From: an uncultured Porphyromonadaceae bacterium
GTDB lineage: Bacteria > Bacteroidota > Bacteroidia > Bacteroidales > Muribaculaceae
NCBI GenBank assembly: GCA_946187345.1
Contig: CAMHQD010000006.1
Span: 17,544 to 81,543, forward strand
DNA: 64,000 bases
Direction: 5' to 3'
Shown: piece by piece, positions 47,645 to 56,482 of the stretch
Layout of the letters: every line of letters starts with the position of its first letter
Numbering within the stretch: position 1 is the stretch's first letter
The notes under the pieces: generated by a model
Databases searched by the model: none
Told to the model about the DNA's origin: nothing
The model's input: the letters and a program-made list of their open reading frames with translations, nothing else
Translations under genes and position numbers: made by a program

Positions 47645-47794
47645 ATGTCACCAAAAGACAACAAGAGGAAAACAGGCTCCGGACGCCGCTTCTATGAGCC
47701 GCACACGGCCGTGGGGTGCTTGTGGCGAAGTGTAGTCGTCACACTGGTTTTGTTCATCATTTATATCATCGTCGGGTGGATTATCAGCGGCTGA
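47645..47794 (+). CDS. Small single-TM protein (49 aa), absent from the ORF track
   Basis: ATG 47645 reads MSPKDNKRKTGSGRRFYEPHTAVGCLWRSVVVTLVLFIIYIIVGWIISG*; starts 9 bp after the previous stop codon. Confidence 0.55.
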   Translation: MSPKDNKRKTGSGRRFYEPHTAVGCLWRSVVVTLVLFIIYIIVGWIISG

Positions 47795-47972
47795 AGCGTG
47801 TCTTGTGTTGTATATTTTGTGTATAAATAGGCTTGTTGTTGAATAATTTTGCAGAATTGGCTCAAAAGTTTGTTTTTTGAGTAAAAAAAATTACAAATTG
47901 TTTGTTTGTCGCTCAAAAAAATATTACTTTTGCGCTATCCAACCAAATTCAACCACAATATTTATCACAAAG

Positions 47973-48428
47973 ATGAAAGAAAGAGATAATCGCTTGCAGC
48001 AAATTCGCGAGTTGATAGAGACATCTGACGTGTGCAGCCAGAACGAACTGGTTGAAAAGCTGGCTCAGAAAGGGTGCGTAGTTACCCAAGCAACGCTCTC
48101 GCGCGACCTGCGGCGATTGCGCATCAACAAGGTTGCTACCGAGAATGGTTACCGGTATGTGTATGCGGGGCCGGACTTGGTGAGTGCTCGGGAGGAGAGC
48201 ACTGATGTGGCACACCATCGTGCTCCAATCAAATCGATTGAGTTCTCCGGCAACTTTGTCGTTATCAAGACGCGCAATGGTTATGCCACCGGTTTGGCTT
48301 ATGACATTGATATGAGTCATTCTCCGCTCATTTTGGGTACTATCGCCGGTGCCGACACCGTGTTCGCCATCATGCGCGAGGATGTTGACCGTGGCGAAGT
48401 GGCCATGTTTATATCAGAATTCAAGTAA
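47973..48428 (+). CDS. argR: Arginine repressor
   Basis: 'MKERDNRLQQIRELIETSDVCSQNELVEKLAQKGCVVTQATLSRDLRRLRINKV'; 'GTIAGADTVFAIMRE'; a TACTTTTG -7 box lies upstream. Confidence 0.92.
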   Translation: MKERDNRLQQIRELIETSDVCSQNELVEKLAQKGCVVTQATLSRDLRRLRINKVATENGYRYVYAGPDLVSAREESTDVAHHRAPIKSIEFSGNFVVIKTRNGYATGLAYDIDMSHSPLILGTIAGADTVFAIMREDVDRGEVAMFISEFK

Positions 48429-48489
48429 GTTTGTGGTTAGTAGTTTATAGCGTTGAATCTCATATAACTTCTATTATATTTAGAAAAGA

Positions 48490-49653
48490 ATGAAGATATT
48501 ACATACGAGCGACTGGCACTTGGGTCAGTCGTTCTTTGGTTACGACCGGTGCAGCGAGGGGGCCGACATGATGCGGCAACTCGCTGTGATTGTTGCAGAT
48601 GAGCGGCCTGACGCGCTCGTGGTGGCCGGTGACGTGTTTCACAACGCGATGCCGTCCAATGAGGCGTCGCGCACCTACGTTGCCGGTGTTCTCGCGCTGC
48701 ACGAGGCGCTCCCGTCAATGCCCATCGTCATCATCGCCGGCAACCACGACAGCGCGGCGCGTCTCGCGGCCTATGGTGAGTTGTGGCGCCTGGCCGGAGT
48801 GACCATCGCGGCGTCGCGTCGAGAGGCAATGGTGCCGGTGCCGGCCGGTGGAGGGATGATTGTGCCTATTGCCTATCAGCACCCGGGGGCGCTTCCGGAA
48901 GTCGCTACCGCGGCAATCGCCGCGGCGCGGCGGGCGGCAGGCGCCTGCGCGCCTGTTGTCGCTGTGGCACACCAGGGCATCGTGGGGGCTGACTACACTG
49001 GCCATTACCGCCAACCATTCCTCGCCGACTCGCTATCGCTTGCCGAAGCCGGCTTGGACGGGGCCGACTATGTTGCGCTGGGGCACATCCACCGCCCGCA
49101 ACCGGTGGCCGGCACCGGCAACCGCGCGCGATACTGCGGCTCGCCACTGCCGGTGCATTTTGACGAGGCGGGTCATTATACACATAGTGTCGACATAGTC
49201 GAGATTGCCGAGGCGGGTGCCGCACCGGTGATACACACTGTGCCTATTTCGCCGGCGGTGCCGTTGCTCACCGTGCCCGACGTGCCGGTCACACTTGATG
49301 AGGCTCTCATCGCACTGGAGGCTCTGCCGGCCGATGCGCCATGCTATGTGCGGCTCAACGTGGCCGTCAAGGGGCAATGGCTGCCGGGTGACGCCAAGGA
49401 ACGCGCGATTGAGGTGGCCGCACGCGTCACCGACGACAATGGAGTGGTGGTGAAGCGCTTCTGTGAGTTCGCCATCACGCGCGATGAGGCAACGCGCGCC
49501 GACGCGTCGGCTGTCACGGCCGATGTGGAGGAATTATCGCGCATGGAGCCGCTCGAAGCGGCGGAGCGATACTTGCGCCACAAGGGAATGGAACCACTCA
49601 GCGACGACGAGCGCGGCATCTTTGAGGCAATCCAAAATACCGCAATTAACTGA
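48490..49653 (+). CDS. sbcD: Exonuclease subunit SbcD
   Basis: 'MKILHTSDWHLGQSFFGYDR', 'DALVVAGDVFHNAMPS', 'VIIAGNHDSAARL', 'YVALGHIHRPQ'. Confidence 0.95.
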   Translation: MKILHTSDWHLGQSFFGYDRCSEGADMMRQLAVIVADERPDALVVAGDVFHNAMPSNEASRTYVAGVLALHEALPSMPIVIIAGNHDSAARLAAYGELWRLAGVTIAASRREAMVPVPAGGGMIVPIAYQHPGALPEVATAAIAAARRAAGACAPVVAVAHQGIVGADYTGHYRQPFLADSLSLAEAGLDGADYVALGHIHRPQPVAGTGNRARYCGSPLPVHFDEAGHYTHSVDIVEIAEAGAAPVIHTVPISPAVPLLTVPDVPVTLDEALIALEALPADAPCYVRLNVAVKGQWLPGDAKERAIEVAARVTDDNGVVVKRFCEFAITRDEATRADASAVTADVEELSRMEPLEAAERYLRHKGMEPLSDDERGIFEAIQNTAIN

Positions 49654-49661
49654 ATAAGGAG

Positions 49662-52316
49662 ATGAAGATACTCAAGGTTGACATACACAACTTGGCATCG
49701 ATTACTGACGCCACAATAGACTTCACGACGGGCAGGCTTGCCGAGGATCCGTTAGTGCTCATCAGCGGCCCCACCGGAGCAGGCAAGACTACTGTGCTCG
49801 ACGCAATCTGTCTCGCGCTCTACGGGCGCACGCCGCGCTTGAGCGGCGAGCGGTGGCCGGAGCGCATCGACCTCGATAATGACAATAATATCGCCATCAC
49901 GAGCCTCGTGTCCATCGCGCGTCGCACCACCTGTGAAGCGAGGGCCACGCTTACGTTTGAGGCAAACGACGGCGAGCGATACGAGGCTCAATGGAGTATC
50001 CGTCGCACACGTCCGCGCGGCGCGAGCAGCGGCAAGTGGCAGCGGGCCGCGCAATCTCTCATTCGAGTGGCCACCGGTGAGGAACTTGCCGGCGATGACG
50101 CGCGGGCCCGCGTGATTGGGCTTGTGGGGATGGATTACGACCAGTTTATCCGCACCACAATGCTGGCCCAGGGTGAGTTCACCTCGTTTTTGAAATGCAA
50201 GGCCGATGAGAAAGCGTCAATGCTTGAGCGCATAATCGGCGCGGAGCGCTTTGCCGCGGCAAGTGTCGCAATCTTTAACATCTACAAGACCGCCGAGCAG
50301 CAGCGGGACAACATCAAGTTAGAGTGGAAAACACTCGACGAGCAATGCCTCAAGGAGGACAAAATTACCGAAATTAACGCGCTAATCGCCGAGGGCACCG
50401 CAAAAATCGCCGCACTCACGGCGCGATATGAGAGCCTTGATGCCGTCATCAAATGGATTGACGACAAAGCGGCTATCAAGCGCGAGAGTGATGAACTCAC
50501 CGCTCGCCTCGATGTCGCGCTGCAAGAGCGGTATCGCCGTTGTGCCGATGAGAAGGCGCGATTGGATGCCGAGTTAGCTGCCGGCGACACAGAGGCGGCA
50601 TTGAGCGGCAAGTTGCGCGCGGCCACAGAAGCCGTGGCGCGGTATCGCGAAGTTATCAATGAGTTGAACGTGAAGTTCACCGCGCTCGACCTTACCGGCC
50701 GCCAACGCCGCCGCCGAGACAACGACCGGCGGCGCAATGCGTTGAATATACTGCTTACCACGATAGCCACTATCGGTGTCAAGCGGCAGCACGCCGCCGA
50801 ACTTGCCGCACGCGCTGCCGACGCCCGCACGGCCGCCGACGCGGCGACCGCTGTCTTGCCGGCGAGCGAGACCGCCGCGCGCCAAGCGGCCGAGGCGTTG
50901 CGCGCCGGGCAGGATATTCTCGACAAGCAGGAATTGAGCGTCAAGCAGACAACACGCGAACTGCGCGCCTCGCTCGTTGTGGGTGAGATGTGTCCGGTGT
51001 GCGGCCAGACTGTGGAGCGGTTGATTGGCGAGGAACAATTCACCTCGATTCTCGCGCCGATGCGCGAGCGTGTGTCGTTGCTGCGCGAGGCATATCTCAA
51101 GGCCGAGGCGGCCCAGCGCGCGGCCATCGCCGAGGCCAAACGCCTCGGCCAAGAGGCCGTGAAAGCCCGCGCCCAAGCAGACAATGCCGGCACCGAGGTC
51201 ACTAATCTCGAGAAAAAAAACGCCAATGATGCCGCCGCGCTGCGTGTGGAGGCCGCTGAAGCGGCTATCACAGCGGCCATCGCTGCCGTTGATGAGGAAA
51301 ATAGGGAGATTGACGCAAAGATAGAAGAGGCCGGAACGTTGCAGCGGCAACTCAGCGCCCAGACCGCCAAACTCGATGAGTTGCGCAACGTGGAGCGCGT
51401 GTGTGCCGACGATCTTGCCAAGTTGCGCCGTCGCTTGGAGATTCAATCAATCGTGACGCAATCGCTTGCCGCCATCGTCGGATTGATGCCGGCATGGGGC
51501 AGCCATAATCCGATGGCGGCGGTTGCCGTTGATGCCGAGAGGCTCAACGCCGCCGTGAGGCAACTGCAGGTGGACGTGAGTGGCGCCACCGCCGCCATCA
51601 CCGCGACGCGCCGCCGGCTGGAGGCTCACCTTGCCGCAAAGCCGGTTGAGGTGGCCGATGATACAGAAATCGCCGTCTTGAGAGAGCAGTCCGCCCGGGC
51701 CAAAGCCGAAGTGGGAGAACTCCAGAAGGAGCAAGGCGCCCTGCAACAGAGCCTGAAAAACAATGACGACGTGCGTCGCGATAGAGACGCCGCCGCCACA
51801 CGCTTGGAGCGGGCGCAGTCCAATCTTGAGCGTTACGCCCGCTTGAACAGTTGTTTTGGTTCGAGCGATGGCAAGAAACTGAAAACCATCGCGCTCGGCT
51901 TTATCTTGGGAGACCTGCTGCACCGTGCCAACCATTACCTGCGGCAGTTTGATGACCACTACGAGTTGTGCAACGAGCCCGGCTCGCTCACTATCATGCT
52001 GCGCGACCGGCAGTTGGGCAACGTGCAGGGCGTGAGCACCAACTTGAGCGGCGGCGAGAGTTTCATGGTGAGCCTGGCGTTGGCGTTGGCGCTGGCTCAA
52101 GCCGGCAACAACGTGATTACGGCCGATACCCTTTTTATAGATGAGGGCTTTGGCACGCTGAGTGATGATGCCTTGTGCAATGTTATCGACACGTTAGAGA
52201 CGTTGCGGCAAATCGGCGGCCGCCGTGTAGTGCTCATCAGCCACATAGCGGCCTTGCGCGACCGCATCACGGCACGCATCGACATCAGCGACGGCAAAGT
52301 CGTCACCGGCGATTGA
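49662..52316 (+). CDS. sbcC: Exonuclease subunit SbcC (SMC-like ATPase)
   Basis: 'DPLVLISGPTGAGKTTVLDAICLALYGRTPR', zinc-hook 'CPVCGQ', 'LSGGESFMVSLALALALAQ', 'TLFIDEGFGTLSDDAL'. Confidence 0.95.
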   Translation: MKILKVDIHNLASITDATIDFTTGRLAEDPLVLISGPTGAGKTTVLDAICLALYGRTPRLSGERWPERIDLDNDNNIAITSLVSIARRTTCEARATLTFEANDGERYEAQWSIRRTRPRGASSGKWQRAAQSLIRVATGEELAGDDARARVIGLVGMDYDQFIRTTMLAQGEFTSFLKCKADEKASMLERIIGAERFAAASVAIFNIYKTAEQQRDNIKLEWKTLDEQCLKEDKITEINALIAEGTAKIAALTARYESLDAVIKWIDDKAAIKRESDELTARLDVALQERYRRCADEKARLDAELAAGDTEAALSGKLRAATEAVARYREVINELNVKFTALDLTGRQRRRRDNDRRRNALNILLTTIATIGVKRQHAAELAARAADARTAADAATAVLPASETAARQAAEALRAGQDILDKQELSVKQTTRELRASLVVGEMCPVCGQTVERLIGEEQFTSILAPMRERVSLLREAYLKAEAAQRAAIAEAKRLGQEAVKARAQADNAGTEVTNLEKKNANDAAALRVEAAEAAITAAIAAVDEENREIDAKIEEAGTLQRQLSAQTAKLDELRNVERVCADDLAKLRRRLEIQSIVTQSLAAIVGLMPAWGSHNPMAAVAVDAERLNAAVRQLQVDVSGATAAITATRRRLEAHLAAKPVEVADDTEIAVLREQSARAKAEVGELQKEQGALQQSLKNNDDVRRDRDAAATRLERAQSNLERYARLNSCFGSSDGKKLKTIALGFILGDLLHRANHYLRQFDDHYELCNEPGSLTIMLRDRQLGNVQGVSTNLSGGESFMVSLALALALAQAGNNVITADTLFIDEGFGTLSDDALCNVIDTLETLRQIGGRRVVLISHIAALRDRITARIDISDGKVVTGD

Positions 52317-52322
52317 CGGCAG

Positions 52323-53039
52323 TCATGGATGCACGACAGTGCCGATGGGCTCGCCATGAAGCACGCGCTCGAGATTGCCGGCCTTGTCCATGTTGAACAC
52401 ATGGATTGGCAGGTTGTTCTCGCGGCACATCACGATTGCGGTGAGGTCCATCACCTTGAGACCTCGGGCAAGCACCTCGTCATATGAGATACGGTCAAAC
52501 CGTGTCGCCGCCGGGTCTTTCTCGGGGTCGGCAGTGTAAATGCCGTCCACGCGTGTGCCCTTGAGCATGACATCGGCCTCCACCTCGATGCCTCGCAGCG
52601 ATGAGCCGGTGTCGGTGGTGAAGAAAGGGTTGCCGGTGCCACACGACATGATGGCTACCTTGCCTTGCTCGAGCGCCTCGATGGCGCGCCACTTGCTGTA
52701 GTGCTCGCCGATGGGGTGCATGTCGATGGCGGTGAGCACGCGTGAGGGCTGCCCCACTGCACCGAGGGCGCTGCTCAACGCGAGCGAGTTGATTACCGTG
52801 GCGAGCATACCCATCTGGTCGCCCTTGACGCGGTCAAAGCCCCGCGAGGCGCCTTGCAGGCCGCGGAAGATGTTGCCGCCGCCGATAACGATTGCCACTT
52901 GGACGCCGTCGTCGACGGCCTGCTTGATTTGGCGGGCATAGTCGGCCAGGCGGTCGCTGTCGATGCCGTGACCCTGGGCTCCCATGAGCGACTCGCCGCT
53001 GAGTTTGAGCAGCACACGCTTGTAGATTACGTTTCCCAT
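52323..53039 (-). CDS. pyrH: UMP kinase
   Basis: 'YKRVLLKLSGESLMGAQGHGID', 'VAIVIGGGNIFRG', 'GTGNPFFTTDT', 'DGIYTADPEKDP'. Confidence 0.97.
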   Translation of the reverse strand: MGNVIYKRVLLKLSGESLMGAQGHGIDSDRLADYARQIKQAVDDGVQVAIVIGGGNIFRGLQGASRGFDRVKGDQMGMLATVINSLALSSALGAVGQPSRVLTAIDMHPIGEHYSKWRAIEALEQGKVAIMSCGTGNPFFTTDTGSSLRGIEVEADVMLKGTRVDGIYTADPEKDPAATRFDRISYDEVLARGLKVMDLTAIVMCRENNLPIHVFNMDKAGNLERVLHGEPIGTVVHP

Positions 53040-53054
53040 GTTTTTATAAAATTT

Positions 53055-53121
53055 TACCGTTTACCGCCGACCGTTTACCGGGCGTTGCCGCTCCGGTTAA
53101 CGTTCAACGGTCAACGGTTGG
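53055..53121. repeat. Word-repeat inverted element between the TPR gene and pyrH
   Basis: ACCGTTTACCGCCGACCGTTTACCG ... CGGTTAACGTTCAACGGTCAACGGTT: about 7-bp words in inverted arms. Confidence 0.6.
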
Positions 53122-53135
53122 CTTGTTTGACAATG

Positions 53136-53168
53136 CAGGCACCGGACCGCTGTGGTGTCCGGTGCCTG
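53136..53168 (-). terminator. Hairpin downstream of the TPR gene
   Basis: CAGGCACCGGAC-CGCTGTGGT-GTCCGGTGCCTG, 12-bp perfect stem. Confidence 0.6.
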
Positions 53169-53188
53169 TTATCGGTTGATTAAGGAGA

Positions 53189-54004
53189 TCACTTGCCTTG
53201 TGCCGCGGGGGCGGGAGCCGGAGCGGCAGGTGCGGCCGGTGCCGGTGCGGCCGGCGCGTTGGTCGGAGCGGCAGGCGCGGCCGCGGGAGCGGCTGCGGGA
53301 GCGGTAAGGTTCTTGGCGGCCGCGGGGTCGGCGGCGAGGGCGCGGGCGCGCTCAATGTACTTGTCGACGTTCAAGCGGCTATCGTTGGCGTAGTTGATAT
53401 ACTTGTCCTTGATGGTCTGATAAGCGTCGGCCTCCTCGGCATACTTGCCCTGCTCGTGCAGGACGGTCGCCTTCTTCAGGATGAACACGGGCGCGTAGAG
53501 TTCATTGCCGTCGCAGAGCTTGATCGCCCTGTCAAAGGCGCTCACTGCCTTGTCGTACTGCTTGAGGTTGACGTAGCAGTCGCCGAGCAGCGATTGCGAG
53601 GCCGGGCCGATGAGGTTGCCGGCGGGGTCGTAGTCCTCGAGTTGCTTGGCCGCCTCCTGGAACTTGTCCTGCTGGTAGAGCATGATGGCGGCGTTGAGGC
53701 GGGCGCGGTTGGCCGGCTTGTTGCTGAAGCGGTCGGCCACGGCGAGGTACTGCTCGAGAGCCTTGGCGGTGTCGTTGTTCATCAGCGCCAGGTCGGCCAC
53801 GGAGATGTCCTCCTTGGCCTGGGCGATGTTCGGGTTGCGCACCAGATAGACGTATCCCGCCACAAGCAGGATGACGGCCACGATGCCCGTGAGGACATAG
53901 GTGATGATCTTCTTGTTGTCCTCGACGCGCTGCACGGCGCCGGTAATTTGCTCGTTCACCTCCTCGATGGTGGTGCGGGCACTTCCATTCTGTTTCTTAG
54001 CCAT
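53189..54004 (-). CDS. Tetratricopeptide-repeat membrane protein with Ala/Pro-rich tail
   Basis: TM 'IITYVLTGIVAVILLVAGYVYLV'; TPR 'GDCYVNLKQYDKAVSAFDRAIKL'; tail 'APAAAPAAAPAAPTNAPAAPAPAAPAAPAPAPAAQGK'. Confidence 0.82.
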   Translation of the reverse strand: MAKKQNGSARTTIEEVNEQITGAVQRVEDNKKIITYVLTGIVAVILLVAGYVYLVRNPNIAQAKEDISVADLALMNNDTAKALEQYLAVADRFSNKPANRARLNAAIMLYQQDKFQEAAKQLEDYDPAGNLIGPASQSLLGDCYVNLKQYDKAVSAFDRAIKLCDGNELYAPVFILKKATVLHEQGKYAEEADAYQTIKDKYINYANDSRLNVDKYIERARALAADPAAAKNLTAPAAAPAAAPAAPTNAPAAPAPAAPAAPAPAPAAQGK

Positions 54005-54154
54005 AATTATGATAAGTCTTTGATTTTTACATTATTACACGCGTGGCGGCAATTCGCCACCCCGTCAAGGGTGCAAAATTAGTGTTTTTTTTTGAGAAAG
54101 AGAAAGAAATAGCGAGAAAAGTGTCGAAAAGTGAACTATTGCCGGAAAATGTTG

Positions 54155-54162
54155 TAACTTTG
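54155..54162 (+). promoter_or_regulatory. -7 box TAACTTTG upstream of lgt
   Basis: exact TAnnTTTG, 43 bp before ATG 54205; a divergent minus-strand TAATTTTG (54074-54081) serves the TPR gene. Confidence 0.55.
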
Positions 54163-54204
54163 CACTCTCAATTAAAAATCACCTCGATTATCAACTTGAC
54201 GGTA

Positions 54205-55071
54205 ATGATTGGATATGTGACATGGACTGTGAGTCCAAACTTGATTGACAGTTTCTTGACCATCAGGTGGTACGGCCTGATGTTCGCCATCGGCTTTCTG
54301 ATCGGCTACGAGATTGTGTGGCGCATCTACCGCCACGAGGGCGTGCCGGAGCGGTGGATGAGCGCGCTGTTTATCTATGTGGTGGTGGCAACCATCGTGG
54401 GCGCGCGCCTCGGTCATGTGTTTTTCTACGACTGGGAGTACTACAGCCAGCACCTTGGCGATATAGTCAAGGTGTGGGAGGGCGGCCTGGCAAGCCACGG
54501 CGGCACGCTGGGCATCATGCTTGCGATCTGGATTTATAGCCGGCTGGTAACCCACAAGCCCATGTTGTGGACGTTTGACCGCTTAGTGGTGCCCGTGGGC
54601 CTTGTGGCCGCGATGATACGCATCGGCAACCTGATGAATCACGAGATTTACGGCGCGCCCACAGATGTGCCCTGGGCATTCAGTTTTGTGACTAACGTGG
54701 GGGCGTGGATGAATGGTGCCGACCCCGTCATGGGACCGCCCAGCCACCCCACGCAACTCTATGAGGCGGCGTGCTATCTGGTGACGTTCGCCCTGTGCAT
54801 GTGGATGTACTGGAAGCGCAACCTGCAGGAGCGCGAGGGGCTCATCTTCGGCACGTTTATGCTCGGTATTTTTGTGCCGCGCTTCTTTATCGAGTACATC
54901 AAGAACGTGCAGGAGCCGTGGGAGATTGCCATGCGCCAGAACTGGGGCATCGACCAGGGCCAGTTGCTGAGCATCCCGTTTATCCTGCTGGGTCTGTGGT
55001 TGGTGGTTCGCGCCATGCGCCGCGAGCGTGTGCCGCTGCGGTTTCCCGACAAATTCCCTGACGAGAAATGA
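54205..55071 (+). CDS. lgt: Prolipoprotein diacylglyceryl transferase
   Basis: 'IRWYGLMFAIGFLIGYEI', 'GARLGHVFFYDWEYY', 'GGLASHGGTLGI', 'RIGNLMNHEIYG'. Confidence 0.96.
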   Translation: MIGYVTWTVSPNLIDSFLTIRWYGLMFAIGFLIGYEIVWRIYRHEGVPERWMSALFIYVVVATIVGARLGHVFFYDWEYYSQHLGDIVKVWEGGLASHGGTLGIMLAIWIYSRLVTHKPMLWTFDRLVVPVGLVAAMIRIGNLMNHEIYGAPTDVPWAFSFVTNVGAWMNGADPVMGPPSHPTQLYEAACYLVTFALCMWMYWKRNLQEREGLIFGTFMLGIFVPRFFIEYIKNVQEPWEIAMRQNWGIDQGQLLSIPFILLGLWLVVRAMRRERVPLRFPDKFPDEK

Positions 55072-55622
55072 AAAAGATAACAGTATATGGGGCTTCGAGC
55101 CACACTATGGGTGAGCCCTACGTCTCGCAAGCCGAATTGATGGGCGAACTGATCGCGCGTCGTGGCTGGACTGCCGTCCATGGCGGCGGCAGCGGCGGTG
55201 TGATGGGCGCTGTCACGCGCGGCGCGCGCCGTGCCGGCGGCGCCGTGACCGGTGTGATACCGATGTTTATGGTGGAGCGCGGCTGGCTCAACGATGACCT
55301 GAGCGACGTGGTATATACGGCCGATATGGCCCAGCGCAAGCAGTTGCTGGCCGAGGAAGCGGCAGCGATGGTGGTCATGCCGGGCGGCATCGGCACCCTC
55401 GACGAGTTTTTCCAGGCCGTCACGTTGCGTCAACTCGGCTTTAATGACGCGCCGATTATTGTGGTGAACGTCAATGGTTTCTTTGACCACATGATTGAAA
55501 TGCTGCGGCATGCCGCCGAGTGCAACATGATGCGTGGCAACAGTCTCGATGAATTGTTCACGGTCGTCGACGACGCGCCCGCGGCCATGGCGGCCATTGA
55601 GCGGTCTGTCATTAATTGTTAG
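55068..55622 (+). CDS. LOG family protein
   Basis: 'GGGSGGVMGAVTRGARRAGG', 'MPGGIGTLDEFFQAVTLRQLG'. Confidence 0.93.
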   Translation: MKKITVYGASSHTMGEPYVSQAELMGELIARRGWTAVHGGGSGGVMGAVTRGARRAGGAVTGVIPMFMVERGWLNDDLSDVVYTADMAQRKQLLAEEAAAMVVMPGGIGTLDEFFQAVTLRQLGFNDAPIIVVNVNGFFDHMIEMLRHAAECNMMRGNSLDELFTVVDDAPAAMAAIERSVINC

Positions 55623-55624
55623 AG

Positions 55625-56464
55625 ATGCCGGACTCCCTGTCAGTTGTCTTGAAAGACAGCGTGCCGCAACCTTACGTTGCCCGCCATATCGACCACTTCA
55701 GCCATATGGCCGACAGTGACACCGTGGCGGCCGCGGGTGCGGATAGCCTGCCGGGCCTGCCGGTGGTGATGACTGTGCCCTCCACGCCGGCGCCGCGGGC
55801 ATTGCCTCCATCGCCCCTCGAGAACAACGTGGTGACGGGGATGATGGTGGCCGCGGTATTCTTTGCAGTGGCCAGTTACCGCGTGGGATACAAATATTTT
55901 GACAATATCTTCCACAATATCTTCAGCACGCGGCGGCGCGAGAATTTGTTTGAGGACCACACGTTCAACGAGACACAGATTCTCGCCGCGCTCATTATGC
56001 TCACTTGTGTCTGCCAGGGTGTTATCGCTCACGTCCACATGGGTCTGTCGGGCATGGTGCCGATTGGCGACGGGGCGGTTATCGTGCCGGCGCTCGCCGG
56101 CGTGTCACTGTTGTTCTACCTGTTGCAGTTGGCTTTATATGCCGTGCTCGGGTGGGTGTTTCTCGATGAGATTGACCGCAAGATATGGTTGGACGGCTTC
56201 AAGAGCAGCCAGGCGCTGCTGGGTGTGACGCTCGCGCCGGTGGCGGTGGCGATGCTTGTGGCGCCGGTCCACGACTCACTGCTCACCGGCATCGCGATAA
56301 CACTATTCTTTTTGGCGAGAATTCTTTTCATAATAAAGGGAATGAGGATTTTTTTGGCCGATTTTTCGTCTCTTATCCCATTTATTTTGTACCTTTGCGC
56401 CGCAGAAATCGCACCATTGGCCGCGGTTGGCCGCTTCGCCATGGTGTTGTGTGATTTTTTATAG
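55625..56464 (+). CDS. DUF4271-type membrane protein
   Basis: multi-TM; 'NIFSTRRRENLFEDHTFNETQI'; upstream of hemD. Confidence 0.75.
   Translation: MPDSLSVVLKDSVPQPYVARHIDHFSHMADSDTVAAAGADSLPGLPVVMTVPSTPAPRALPPSPLENNVVTGMMVAAVFFAVASYRVGYKYFDNIFHNIFSTRRRENLFEDHTFNETQILAALIMLTCVCQGVIAHVHMGLSGMVPIGDGAVIVPALAGVSLLFYLLQLALYAVLGWVFLDEIDRKIWLDGFKSSQALLGVTLAPVAVAMLVAPVHDSLLTGIAITLFFLARILFIIKGMRIFLADFSSLIPFILYLCAAEIAPLAAVGRFAMVLCDFL
56390..56397 (+). promoter_or_regulatory. -7 box TACCTTTG inside the DUF4271 gene, upstream of hemD
   Basis: exact TAnnTTTG; followed by hairpin 56412-56446 and a T-run. Confidence 0.5.
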
Positions 56465-56482
56465 TTCTAAATCGCATTGAGA

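Noticed and set aside
50282-51446. Long minus-strand ORFs inside sbcC
   Set aside because: Antisense ORFs with Ser/Ala/Arg-rich composition; the sbcC motifs on the plus strand are unambiguous
53198-54082. Gly/Val/Arg-rich plus-strand ORF
   Set aside because: Antisense of the TPR gene's Ala/Pro-rich tail; low complexity artefact
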